64,000 bases of DNA from Sindora glabra (GCA_020226215.1 CM035233.1:12419810-12483809), one strand, 5' to 3'; positions 48,360 to 60,434 are shown, counted from the stretch's first letter. The notes: generated by a model from the letters alone, not told the origin. Translations and numbers: made by a program.

Positions 48360-48760
48360 TGAATTATTTGAAGACAAAATGATGTCTTTAATTTTTCACG
48401 TTGGTTATATACTAAAACTAATATCTAATATCTAATATATTATGCTTAAAATGTTAATGGTCAAATGTAACATATTACTTACCTAAAAATTATTCTCTTA
48501 ATTACTTTTTACATCAGTTTTAAATAAAAAAGACATTAAATTAAAAAAATCAATGTTATTTTTATTACAAATTGACAACTAAAGTGGTTTCCTTTTTTTT
48601 TATTGCAAAACAATTTGTGTTTAACTGCAAAGAATCTTGTTTAGTATGTTGATTATTATAAAAAAAATTAACATCATACCGTACCAACATCTATTTACTA
48701 AAACAATTGATGTGGTTTCTTAATTTTTTTAATTACAAAAGGTTGAAACCTTTGCAATTT
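48360..48760. repeat. CACTA subterminal repeats, right side
   Basis: Dense variants of ACATC(A/T)ATT, AACATCAT and GTTGGT motifs in both orientations, same class as 38640-38939. Together with that zone it brackets the minus-strand TNP2 remnant, suggesting a host CACTA element of roughly 6 kb after subtracting the hAT insertion. The terminal CACTA was not located. Confidence 0.45.
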
Positions 48761-50979
48761 TAGATGAAAAATGAACTAAAGAATAGTTATTTCTAAATGT
48801 TTAAAATAGATAGAAAGTTTCAAACAATGTAAATATTCCATTTATAATAAATGAGAGTTATTTAAACATAAAATTGAATGTAAAGAGTTGGCATTTCATT
48901 ACATATTATCCAAACATATAATTATTTATAGCAAAAGAAAGTTAACCAAAGGTGTCAATAAATAATTGTGAAATAATACAATTTTATTTATTTATTTATA
49001 TATACATCATTACTTGATTACATTAACAAATACAATAAACAACTAGCCTTTCATTACATATTATTCACCATTATATTAACAACATTGATAAATATAATGT
49101 TCCATCCTTACTACTATTTAGGGGGTTAATGGGTTCTTTAATTAGGAAGTGTAAGTACAGTAATGGAGTATTGGGGAATGGTTATGAAGATGGATGGGGA
49201 ATAAGCATTCTACAATTAGACTTTTAGAATAAGGTAAAAGAACCCTTTTTCGTTACTTAAAGAACCTTTTGGGCCTCTTTTAGAGTTTTCAAAAAGGAAA
49301 AGCTTGGTAGATCTAGAAGCTTTAAGAGTCTTTTTCCAGAGTATCTCTTTTTTGTAACTCCATATATGTTTGTATTTTTTTTTAATGCTATTCTCTATTT
49401 ATCTTTTTTATATTTCTTTATATGCATTTCCTCTAAATATCATAGCATGTTTCTCTAGATTTAAGAAAGGGTACTTATAGAATGGTAGATAATTGATATG
49501 GATATAGGCTGTAGAAACAATGGTTTTGTATGGAAAACTAAGTAACTAAGGAATTTAAGGGATAAAAAGCACAAAAGGTGCAAGGTAGTGGATAATTTTA
49601 TGATGAAAGTGATAATAATGGTGGTTGTAGTGATAGTGATAGTAGTAATGGTATTCTTATAAGGTTTTTAAAGTGTTAGGTTTTATTAATGGTCCATTAA
49701 GTACAAAAACTCTTACACTAAAGGAAATGATTGAATAAAGTCAAGTGTGAGATGTTCACCTCTTATATAGATCATGGTAAGGTGCTTATTCCAATCCTTT
49801 CAAGCTGCATAATCTAAATATTCCTAAGGGAATGGGAAAGAGCTGCATTGTTCTCACAACTAAAATGATCTTTGCCTTTAGGCTAGATGATTGTTAGTTA
49901 GCTCTTAGCCACTACAGGACCTTATTTGTTTAGGCCTCCATGGAAAAAGTTGTGTCAAAAGAAAAGAAGATAACTTCTTTCTAAGCTTTAAGCATAGACA
50001 AGGAAAGGAAATAATTATTGCAAATTCCTTTGTGTTTTTTATAGTGTGAGGCAGATTTTTTAACCTAGTTAAGCCTTATTTGAAATTGAGGTATTTTGAC
50101 TATTTTTTAACCTCTTTTGAGATGAAGGTCTTTTAAGCTTATTTAGACCTTTTTTAAGGTGAAAGTCTTTTGACTTGATTTAAACCTCTTTCAAATATTT
50201 TTGTATAGATTTAGGCCCTTTTTGGTAGCCTAGTTAGCCTTTTTAAAAGTGAGTGTTTCAAGATTCTCTTTTAAGGTAGGGTCAATAGAGATTTATATTC
50301 CTTTAAGTGACCTAATTAGTCTTTTAGAATTTCACATATTTGAAAATTTTTTCTAATATTAGGCCTTATGGCCTTATGCATTAACATTAGCTTTTACATA
50401 TGAATTGATACAATAAAGAGTGTAGTAAGAAATGGATATTTGCCACAAACCCTTAAGCATTTCCATAAAGGGTATAATGATCTTTGTCAATAATTGTAAC
50501 TTCTTCAAGAAGTTTCTTTAAGGATGTATCTTGTAAAATGGCTCACCATCTTTATTGGCATTTTTTAAAAGTTGTTGCAACTTTTAAGACATTTGATTAA
50601 GTTAATCCAATATGTCACAAAATTTTTGCTTTCCTTCATTCTATTCCTTCTAGTATTCAAAAGTTCTTTCCAAAATCTTAGTTTTCTTCACTCTTAAGTT
50701 TTAGCTATTTTCTTGCTTTTTTCATAATAGCACCCAAAAGATTTGAAAGAGATCAAGATTCTACTACAACCATAAAGGCCATAGTGCCTATTTTTATGCT
50801 AAATGAGTCCCTTTCTTTTCTCCTTATAGCAAATGGAGATAGGTGATAGGGGACTATAATTACAGTGACTCCTTTAAAACTGGTCCTTAAAAGTTCAACA
50901 AAATGGATCAATTGAATAGATAGATTGTCAGTTACAATAATATGAGATACAATTATCTAAAAGCAAATGCATCTAGTAA
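48761..50979. other. No gene recognised; short repeats near 50.05-50.2 kb
   Basis: Between 50050 and 50205 an imperfect unit of about 45-50 bp recurs three times (TTTGA(A/G)AT...GGT(C/A)TTTT(G/A)A, then TTTA(A/G)ACC). A GT-rich stretch near 49612-49655 repeats GATAGTGATAGTAGTAATGG-type triplets. The segment lies just upstream of the PMD-like coding remnant and may be its 5' region, but no coding match was found. Confidence 0.35.
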
Positions 50980-52345
50980 GGTAGATTATGCTAGCTACAT
51001 TTACTCCCCAGGCTTGCTAGTCATAAGGTGTCCTTTACTATGATAAAATTTCTTTTTAAATGTTCCCCAACTATAAGCTTTGATGCTTGGACATAAGAAA
51101 TCCTCCAAGATAAAGAGTATGAGAAACTTTTGAAGAAGGCAAGTATTTTGAAGTAGTCAAAGTTTCTACTAGCCTTTAAGTGCAAATGAGCATAATTGAT
51201 TTATGCTATCTCATTAAGAGATGGTGAATGGAACCCATATCTTCATAACTAAGTAAGGAGAGTTTGCTTCCACTTTAGAGGATGTCATTAGTTAATATCA
51301 ATTGCCTATTTTCAAGGTGGTTGACATGTTATAGCTCTCCTAGAAGGGTCATGAATATTGTATCCCATCCTAGTTAAAGGATTGTCTTAAGTCTTATAGT
51401 AAGAGTTAAGATATTTTAAAGTGTAAGTCTACCTTTGCAAAGTCATTGAGGTACTTCTTTGGAAAACTAGGGAAGAAAATTAGTGAGGATGGGAAGGAAT
51501 TTTCTATGATTAATAAAAGTACTCGTACTAACCAAGATGTAGATTTACTTTTCCTTGTTTTCATTGCCCATTAGCTTGGTCATTTCATTTTTTTTAGGTC
51601 CTCCAACTAAGTCATTAAATCTTAACATTTTCCTTATTATGACTTATGTTGCATTAGGAAAGTGGCTAACTCTGGCCCTAGCTTGCCTTGCAAGATTTTA
51701 TCTCTGCCTCGATTAACTCTAAGGGTAGATTCAATACTCTAATGGTAGGCATTCTATGAATAGCTTTGTGGATACTTCATTCCTTCAGTTATTTTTATAT
51801 AATTACTTTCAAGATTATGCACTGAGAGAAGATCGTCTCTACTGGCCAAATTTACTTACAAGTTCATTAGTAGGGTAAATCTTATAGAAAAATGCTAATC
51901 TTGGGCATTATTAATAACTTGTCTAAGTTTTGATTTAGGCTCTACATGAAAGCCCTCAGGGTATACCAGAGTGGGACTTTATACAAATAAAACTCAGGAC
52001 CATGTTAACCATCCTTCTGATGATGGGTCATGTATAGAAGGAGGGACGTTTGATTATTAGCTTATGATCATTACTCCAACTGTGCTGATAGATTTATTCC
52101 TGTAGACTTATTTTATCAAGTTCACAGCATGATGTTTTGCTGCAATTACCAATAAGATAAAGTAGTGTGATAGTTCAGGATTTATCAGACTTTTCATGAC
52201 ACATTTGTACCCTTGGACCTAGAGGCCATTAGGAGACGAACTACTTTTGAAGGGTTTCAATCTCTCCATAGCACAATAGCCTATTTAACTGAGCTTCTTC
52301 CTCTTACCACCTTGGAAGCAAGTTTTTCAGGACTATGGTTGAGAA

Positions 52346-52353
52346 GTTGGAAG
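52346..52353. repeat. Target-site duplication, left copy
   Basis: GTTGGAAG, identical to 55676-55683 on the far side of the hAT element. Confidence 0.92.
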
Positions 52354-55300
52354 CAAGGTTGTCAAAATCATAGATCTTACTTAGGATCGGATGAAGGGGT
52401 TAAGATCGTAATTCATGGGATTATAAGACGATCCTACCTATATTGTAAAAATACATAAATTTATATATATATGCTTCCTAAAATATTAAATATAGGCAAA
52501 ATAATTCCAAACATCTATAATTTAGATAAAATAAAGGTCTTATACAATAAGCAAAAGTTCTTTAACATGTTGTAAATCACAAATAACATGAGCAATGTCA
52601 AAATTCAAACATAACAAGTTAACAGCCATACATAAAATAAAATTTTAGAGGTTTATCATATAAGCAAGTCATTGACATTAAAAACATCCATGATTTCATC
52701 TTCCATGGGATCTTCATCATCATTGTCAATGTTCTCCTCTTCTTCTATTTCATCATCATCATCCTGAAGGTCTAGATCTAAATAATCTTTAGATGCACTA
52801 TCTACATTGCTACCAACATCTCCAACTTCATCATTTTCATTTGCCACCTCTAGGTCATGTGCACCATTATCACCATCTAACTCCAACCCTTCATTAGTAA
52901 ATAAATTTTCACCATCCTCCACAATCCATTCATCATCAGAAGAAATACAATCTATATCATAATTCATATCTTTGCCAACATGTTTCCTTTCCATTAATTT
53001 GGAGTTGTACATGACAAAAATAAGATCATTCATTTTCTTTTGGTGTAGATGATTCCTTCTCTTTGTGTGAACCTAAATAAATTAGGAAAAAAAAGAAATG
53101 AGATTTATCTGCAAAAATAAATATACATAAACTCATAATCTATAAAAATTTACCATCTCAAAGGCACTCCAATTTCTTTCACATCTAGAAGAATTGCAAG
53201 TCAAACTTAATATCCTTATTGCAAATTTTTGCAATTCTGGATGTTCATATCCATATGAATCCCACCATTCAGCAGGTACTTTTTGATTCCTCATATTTTT
53301 TGCTGCTCTACTACTAAAAAATCCTCTTGCATGTTTGAAATCTTCAAGTTGTGTATCAATTTTATTGAACTCCTCATCATCAGGCACCATCCTCTCTATA
53401 CATTGATACAATCCTCATTTAACTTCTCTATCTGCTTTGAAATCATTACTATAATGGAAGTGAGGATTCAAGTAATAGGCTGCAGCATGCAAAGGCCTAT
53501 GGAGTTGAGCATCCCATCTTTCATCAACAATATCCCACAATGATTGGTAGCTAAAAAAATTACATAAATCAAATAAATTTTGTTTATATGTGTAAGAAAA
53601 AATATTAGATTATTGAATATCTAAATAAACTAAAAAATAACTTATATTTACCTTTTTTTGACATTTTTAAAATTTGCTTGCAGTTTCTCTTTAGCACAGT
53701 CCATCTCCTCATAAATAAATCCCATGGCTGGTCTTTCATCTGAATCCACCATATGAAGCACTTTGAAAAGAGAATAAGCAACTTTCAAGCATGTCATAAT
53801 ATTTTGCCAAAACCTACCATCTGAAACATAATTCTCAACCATCTTTCCATCCTTTATTTTTGCAAAATAGCTAGAACTCCATTATGTAGACCCAAACATC
53901 GCTGTCAATGCTCCTTTATTATCTAAAAGACAACCAAAAGTCAAATAAGCAGTAGCAAATCGAGTAACAGCTAGCCTAATCAAGTCTTTGCCTTTAGTGA
54001 AGGTCTTTAGCATGGAAATCAATAAAGCCCTTGAATAAATGAAAACTGTGATTTTTCTTCCCTTTTTTATTGTCTCATTGTGAACCTTGATTTTTTTGTC
54101 AAAATCCTCTAACATCAAATCAATACAATGTGCTGCACAAGGAGTCCAATACAGTTTCTTCCTTTTCTCCATTAACATTTGCCCAGCTGCTTTATAATTT
54201 GCAACATTGTCTGTGACAACTTGGACAATATTTTCTTCACCAACTTCTTCTACAAATTCATCTATCATTTTGAAAATTTTATCTGTAGTTTTGCATATGT
54301 CTAAAGCATCTACAGATTTTAGAAACACTATCCCTTTAGGGCTATTGACTAGAAAATTACAAATAGATCTTCTCTTCTTATTAGTCCATCCATCTGTCAT
54401 AATTGTGCATCTAGTTTTCTTCCATTCAGCTTTGTGCTCTGCTAGTAATTCTTCTGTACGGGTCATCTCTTGCTTCAAGTACTTTTCTCTAATCTCATGA
54501 TATGATGGTGGCTTGAATCCAACTCCATATTTTCCAATCAAGTAGCACATCTTCTCAAATTCAGGATTCTTTATACAATTGAAAGGTATGGCACTTCTGT
54601 AGAAAAATTTGGCAACTTGTTGACATGCTTCTTCTCTTAAATCCTTCTTGTACATCTAATTAATAGTTGATTGTGTGCTTTAACCTGTACTCCTCCTCTT
54701 GAATATAGATGGCAATGCCATATCCTTCTCCTTTCCTCCATTATCAGTATCCTCCATGTTGTCCTCTCCTCCATCAAACCCATGCCTTTTTTTAGAACTT
54801 GATTTTTCCTCCATAGCAATCAAAATCTGCAACATAAGCTTCTTTATATCATTAGGAACAGAAATGCAAGTACTAATATCCTTTTTTGTACAAGCCAAAT
54901 GATGCTTTAACTGGTAGACACCTCCTGTTAAAATCTTCTCACAATATTTACATTTAATCTTTCTAGCATCATTTTCAACTTTATAACCATGCTGCCACCC
55001 ATATCACTTCTATTTCCTGGAGCATTTTTTCTAACAATCTTTTTACTTGTACCCGTACTCCCACTTGCACTTGCACTTGCACCACCAGACGAAGCCATTT
55101 TTTAGCTTCAAAAATATCAGAAATCCAGGTAATATATACTATATTATAGAAATCCAAGTATGTCTACTCTCAGTCTCTTACGGTTTACCTCTCAGCAGAA
55201 GTGCAGAACCGACGTCCTCTATTTTTCCCTATTCGGAGTTCAACTTTTGTGTATCTGAGCAGCGTCTTCTCCGGCAACGTTCTTTTCTCCAACGACATTC

Positions 55301-55675
55301 TCTTCTTCGACGATAGATGGGTGTCCAATAGCTCCAAGCAATTTTGCCTTCTAGCTCCAGCACAACTCCTAAATTGAAGTAAGTTGGATTTTCTAATTAG
55401 GGATTTCTAGATTTCAGGATTTCGAGAATGGGCTGAATGATTTTTTTAAAAAAACTTTAAACAAAAATGCAGTCATTTTAGGGACATCAGAAGCAATTTC
55501 TACCCTTAGATGGGATCGTTTGACACGCACGATTCAACCGATCTTACCGTGAAAATTGCAATCATAGTACGATCTCACCATCTACGATTTTTCTCTGTGA
55601 TTGAACTCGGATGGCTATGTTTGAGACATAAAATCGCACGATTTTACGATGTAAAATGTGATTTTGACAACCATG
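52354..55675 (-). mobile_element. hAT element, 3.32 kb, complete ends and perfect duplication
   Basis: The left end is CAAGGTTGTCAAAATCA; the right end reverse-complemented is CATGGTTGTCAAAATCA, 16 of 17 identical. An identical 8-bp duplication flanks it. Subterminal zones (52370-52440 and 55500-55665) carry many GATCGT / ACGAT / CGATTTT motifs in both orientations, likely transposase-binding repeats. One transposase gene occupies the minus strand. The clean ends suggest it is the youngest large insertion in the window. Removing it joins the PMD reading frame on both sides. Confidence 0.93.
52656..55098 (-). pseudogene. hAT transposase, BED finger + DUF659 + hAT dimerisation, three exons
   Basis: The gene model is exons 55098-53652, 53550-53154 and 53072-52656, joined by GT-AG introns of 101 and 81 bp; correcting one missing base gives 2262 bases, about 753 residues, the usual length for this family. 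Order: a Ser/Ala/Gly-rich start (MASSGGASASASGSTG); a BED finger with KIKCKYCEKILTGGVYQLKH and a following HLACTKK; the DUF659 region with GFKPPSYHEIREKYL, TIMTDGWTNKKRRSICNFL, VVTDNVANYKAAGQML and TPCAAHCIDLMLEDF; LHRPLHAAAYYLNPHF; a dimerisation segment with WWDSYGYEHPELQ and SLTCNSSRCERNWSAFEMV; and a strongly acidic tail (52670-52800). Damage: a 1-bp deletion near 55001, and stops at 54680-54682 (TAA), 54656-54658 (TAG), 53882-53884 (TAA) and just before 53411 (TGA). Confidence 0.93.
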
Positions 55676-55683
55676 GTTGGAAG
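55676..55683. repeat. Target-site duplication, right copy
   Basis: GTTGGAAG, matching 52346-52353. Confidence 0.92.
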
Positions 55684-56209
55684 AGTCAAAGTAATGGATC
55701 ATTCCTAGAGCCACTTTGATCGGCATTTGCACGGACCACTTGAAACTAATTTTTAAGATGGGTCCTTTGTATAGCCAAACCCTTTAATCAAAGGCTAAGA
55801 AAAGAGAAAAAGACGAGGCTACCCCTTCGCAATCAAAAGTCAAGAAGGGAAAGAAAGAAAAGAAAGTTGCTAGCTCTCAGTCGAAGACCAAGAAAAAGAA
55901 AAAGAGAAAGAAAACTACTACTTTTGAACATAGGCCTAAGAAATCCAAGTCTAAGAAATCGGAAAAATCTTCATCAAAGAGGGCTAAGAAAGCAATTCCT
56001 AAACCTTAGAGCAAGACTTTAGAGGAACAGTTTAGTCTTGGCAAGATAGTGATATATTCTGCCGTGGCTGATAAGCATCGCCTCGGAAAGAAATTAAGGA
56101 TAATTGATGCTAGCCATTTTTTCATAGAGTCTAACTTGGAGGTATGAATACTACTTCTTTATTACCCTCTATTTTTTAAATTGGCCATTGCAGTTGTCTT
56201 TTGTTTAAC

Positions 56210-56210
<1 letters not shown>

Positions 56211-56240
<30 letters not shown>

Positions 56241-56242
56241 TT
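56211..56242. repeat. (ATT)n microsatellite, 32 bp
   Basis: Perfect ATT repeat directly before a TTTAG splice-acceptor-like site in the presumed PMD-gene intron. Confidence 0.9.
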
Positions 56243-57655
56243 AGAATGATATGTTAGGAGGATCTTCGAAAGTAACAGAAAGTCTTCATGGTGATGATGA
56301 AAGGTTGTCAGATTCCATGGATTGCCTCTTGAATAGCCCTGCCTATTCTTCTTATAACATGCCAGCTTCCGTAACCAAGGCTCATCTCTTTCTCCAGGTG
56401 ATTACGTTTTTATTCGAACTTTTAGCCAAGATGCTTCATTTTTTCATGTTACCTTGTGATACCAGAATTTCTTTTCATTTTAGACCATTCCAACACGTCA
56501 CCATCCTCAGTAGCGACTGACTTCCACTATGATGGGTCTCGTGCCTCTAGAAAGAAGAAAATGCCTCAAGGCTACATCCATGAGAGAGAGTGATAAAGTG
56601 ACTGACTCAGAGGTCCAAGCTAGTGGATCCTTACTAGGAGTGTCTAACTCAGCCTAGGTGTGAGATATTGATATAAATAGTTTGCCCAAGGGATTACAAT
56701 AATAGATTATGAAGCAGATTAATGAGCCTAATACAGGAATAGATCCATTTGGGAATGATGGACAAAATGAATCCTTGGCTAGGGTGAAGTCTTCCTCTAC
56801 TATCACAGATGTTGAGAAGAGTGTTGGGGCTGAGTTACCTTAATTTTTAGAATTAAAGAGACTAATGATTAATTTTGGAATCCAATCTCTTGTAACATTT
56901 ACATCTGCTAAGATGGAACAGGCTGAGAGAGCTCCAATAGAGGCACATGAGACTCAAGAAACTAAGAAGACTCCAACGGATGCTAATGAAACTTAATGAG
57001 AAACTAACTACGATAGTGAGAACAAAATGATAGAGAGCATAACCGTTCCTTCTCCTTAGACTTCTCCTATTATAAAGGAACTTTGGCAGGAAAAGGAAAA
57101 ACATAATCATTTTAAACGTGAGTGTAAATTCATCCATTTCTTATGATTCCTTTTGACTTTAATTGATTCTTTTACTATCTCGTATGTAAAAAGAAAGGAA
57201 GTTCACCATTGACACATAATGATGCCGCATTATCGGAAGAGTCCTCTTCCAACGAGCAAAATCTTTTATGCATCCTTTTCACCTTTAGTTAATTCCTCGA
57301 ACCATTTGCCATGCATGGGATTATTCATCTTAAGAACTTCTTTGGTCTTTCTATATGAGGATTATAAGCAAGAGCTTAAATTTTTGTACCCTCAAGATGC
57401 AGGACATGTGGTACCTTATCAAGATTGGTGGTTTTCCACACAGATCCATGAGCTTTCTTTAGACACGAAGCGATTGACAATATTATGCAGAGCGGATGAG
57501 CCCATTCTTCATATTGCAAGGCTTGTGAACATTCACATGGATCTTAATAGTGACGTTATCTTTCAAAGCACTCGAGGGAGAGATTATGGGCTAGATAGTA
57601 GGAAATGTGGACCTCAATCCAATTTATCCTTCATCTCATTTCAGGGGTTATGATA

Positions 57656-60137
57656 TGCTAAACAAAGAGATCAGGATTTGAAATATTTGTGGAGTGTCGT
57701 ATTCTAACTTCATTAGCTTTGCCACTAATTTCATGTGTAAGTAAGATTTAAAAATTTAATCTTGCAAGAGACATAGATGTCAAGTAGTAAAGCTCATGAA
57801 ATTATGGGTTCGCTTCTTTTGTTTAAGGTAAAGGTTATTAATGTATTGGGCTTTGCTGAGGAAATCTAGATTTTATGGGATTCTAAGGAGGTAAAGGTTC
57901 CTTTTTACCACAATCATGTGTCTAGTGTCACTCTGCGCAAGTATCAATTTCGGAGGATGCTGAAGGTTGAGCTTGTGATGTCATTTTTACTCTCTCCTTT
58001 TGTTTTCTTATTTCCTTTTTTCTCTCTTTTCTGTATCAAGGCTCCATCCTCTACTGTTAGTGGTTATAATAAAACCCTTTTTTGTGAACTTAGATTTTAT
58101 TCGTAACTTGTATTCAAAATTTTTTGACAGATGGTTGGAATGCTTTGAATGATCCTAATGGTATTAAATCAATATAACGATTAGCAGAAGGTTTCTTAGC
58201 AGCCTATAAAAACCTCCATTTTTTTCATAGATGTTCAAATAATTTCTAAGTATGTATCTTTGTTAACAAAGAACTCTTACGCTATGGATTACTCTGATTC
58301 TGAGTCTACTTCCAATGATTCCAATTTTGACACCTTCTTAGACTATACAATCATTTAGGGTTTTTACATCAATCATCATTTCGTGAGGGTGCTCAGGGAT
58401 ATCCTTCCTTCAATTACCGCTAACCCTAGAGTAATTAGGCACTAGCCAAAAATTTATCTACGAGAGTTATGGAACAATCTTCGTCCATACCATATGCTAA
58501 GAGGAGCAATATGTAGAACTCTTGGGCAAGAAAATCACATCTAGTTCATCCGTCACGTTCATAACTTTCCAAATCAGGTCACTTTGGTCCATCCTATACA
58601 TCTTTCTGTGAAAAATGATTATGGAGATATTTACCCAAATTGGGATTAACGTGGGATCATATCTTATAGAGTATAGTGGAAAGACATGCAGATGGCTCGA
58701 GTAAGTTCGGACAAAGGCAGGTAAATAGCACAATATGACGGGGGAAGACCTACTCTTTATAACTTCCAATACCCAACTAATTCCCTGTGCATAAGAACTT
58801 TTTCGTAAATCTAGATTGGGAGAATGAGAAAAACTAGGTAAGTCTAGGTTTCTTTCCTAGGGATTGCCATCGTGAGCCTGAACACCTTGTTCAGATTAGA
58901 ACCTGAAACCCCATGTAAATTAGGATCTGAAATGTTTGCGGCATGTTGCATCCAGACTTCAGACTTTCTTGATCTTGTTGGCGAGATCATGATGTAATAT
59001 TGGTGGTTTCATATTTTCATTATCATCAAAACCTGCTTGGATGGTCCAAGGGTGCAAGCCACGTTAGATGAGCTTCCTTTCACTAACCTAGACATGATAG
59101 AGATTGTAAGTTTGCCTGGTCACACTTGGGTGCTTTAGGACAAGAGTGTTATCCGCCTGGTAAGGATAAAAAAGGACCAAGCCATTTTGTAGCGTCTCTT
59201 TGATTTCCTCAAGAATTTTGGGTATATTTTATCTTGTTGTAATTCGTGTAGTAATTAATGACATTTTTATCTCTTCGTCTTCTTACTTTAGTATTCTAAC
59301 AATTATGCCTCCTTTTCATTTTCCAGTTATACAAGACATTTCATAATGAGAGAAGATAATTAAAGTTACTAATTTTCTATGCACCAAGAAGATTAACTAG
59401 AACGTCCACCAAGCACATAAAACCTAACGCAAAATCTTGCTTTCTTCATTGTTGTTTTAAGCAAATTACTTTCTCTCAACGAAGAATTTTCTAGAAATAA
59501 TTTTACTTCCTTTTCTTCTTTTACTCACCAACATGAGTTAATCAACTTCTTTCTTTGTCCATGGTGCTGCTGATTCTAGTGCGAATGAGAGTGAAATGGT
59601 ATGGAGTATCAAAAGTCTCTTCATGATATATTTAAAGATCCCAATGAATGCTAAGGCTTATTAGAGCACCTCCCCGAAGAGCAAATGTAGGAAATTCACC
59701 CTTATTCCTGCCTTGTTGATGGTAATGGCATTACTCTTTACAGCACACACTATGAAGCACAATAAGTTCCTCTATTTATTCATCATCGCAATGATGATCA
59801 TGATTGGAATATGCTGGAATACGTTTGCCACTACCAGTGGAATGTGAAGGAGTTCTTATTAACCTTGAATTAGATCTCCAACATCACTAATCTTTTAATC
59901 ATTGTCGGGAGATAATGCAACTTCGATGTTTAAGTGTCCATAATACTACTTATGACTTAGACCTTCATGGTGGGCATCTTTGTCTATTTCTTTATACATT
60001 ACCCAAACGCTTTCTTCATTTGAACTTTGTTATCAGGGTAGAGAGGGTATCAATGTAGAACTGATAGCAGGATGAACAGTCGGAAATTTCATCTTGACCA
60101 GCAGGCAGCCCTTCCTGCTCTAGCAGAGTATTAAACA
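57656..60137 (+). other. Possibly coding, unrecognised; no domain seen
   Basis: Base composition is less AT-rich than the left half of the window and codon-like stretches persist on the plus strand: for example YAMDYSDSESTSNDSNFDTF (about 58280-58340), VQATLDELPFTNLDMIEIV (59050-59107) and HRNDDHDWNMLEYVCHYQW (59785-59840). Stops are frequent and I recognise no family. It may continue the PMD gene or be the upstream part of the LINE fragment that follows. Confidence 0.3.
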
Positions 60138-60434
60138 AAGCCAGTCAACATTACTATATGGAATGCTAAGGGAATGGCTCACCCAAACTTTCCACATATG
60201 GTGGGGGAAATAACAATGTGCTACCGGGGGCAAGTGTTAATTATCACTGAGACGCAGTTGGGAGGTCTATGTTCTGTAACTGCTGTAAATAGTCTTCCTT
60301 TTTTCAACCAAGAAGAAATATAGTCCAAGGAATACACAGGAGGTGCTTGGGTCTTGCGGAACAAAAGAAATGTCCCAATTCATCGTATCATGAAGGAGCA
60401 CTACTCTCTAGCAGGGACGATTATGCCTCGTTAG
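60138..60434 (+). pseudogene. LINE endonuclease (APE/EEP-type) N-terminal fragment
   Basis: One frame with a single internal stop reads KPVNITIWNAKGMAHPNF, then GQVLIITETQLGG, then YTGGAWVLRNKRNVPIHRI. This matches the start of plant LINE ORF2 proteins: 'WN.+G' (Asn at the metal site), 'ETK..G' (catalytic Glu in ITET) and 'GY.GG.W.LWN'. Only about 98 codons are kept, ending at TAG 60432-60434; the downstream endonuclease motifs (GDFN, SDH) and reverse transcriptase were not found. The call is by motif. Confidence 0.65.

Larger units (their letters stand above)
50980..57655 (+). pseudogene. Plant mobile domain (PMD) gene, decayed, interrupted by hAT
   Basis: Across frames the PMD pattern appears in order. 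LQDKEYEKLLKKASIL comes first (about 51100-51147), then IDLCYLIKRW (51205-51235), then GEFASTLEDVIS and YQLPIFKVVDML (51260-51330), the hallmark 'GE.T.TLEDV...LPI.G'. LFLVFIAH (51548-51575), GKWLTLALACLARFYLCLD (51659-51715) and FIPVDLFYQVHSMMF follow near 52090-52140. The frame at 52320-52353 resumes after the hAT insertion at 55676 and runs into a Lys/Ser-rich tail (55800-56010, SKSKKSEKSSSKRAKKA). GT-AG introns are plausible at 56142-56244 (phase 0, containing an ATT repeat) and 56398-56483. The last open block, 57219-57653, has no known domain. PMD genes occur both as host genes (MAIN-type) and inside transposons; the repeat setting favours the latter. Confidence 0.6.

Noticed and set aside
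54207..54500. 97-codon plus-strand open frame.
   Set aside because: Antisense shadow of the DUF659 region of the hAT transposase.
57219..57653. Annotation as an intact single-exon gene.
   Set aside because: It begins mid-context within a decaying multi-exon region, has no recognisable domain and is followed by many stops; reported as part of the PMD-region pseudogene and as an open question.
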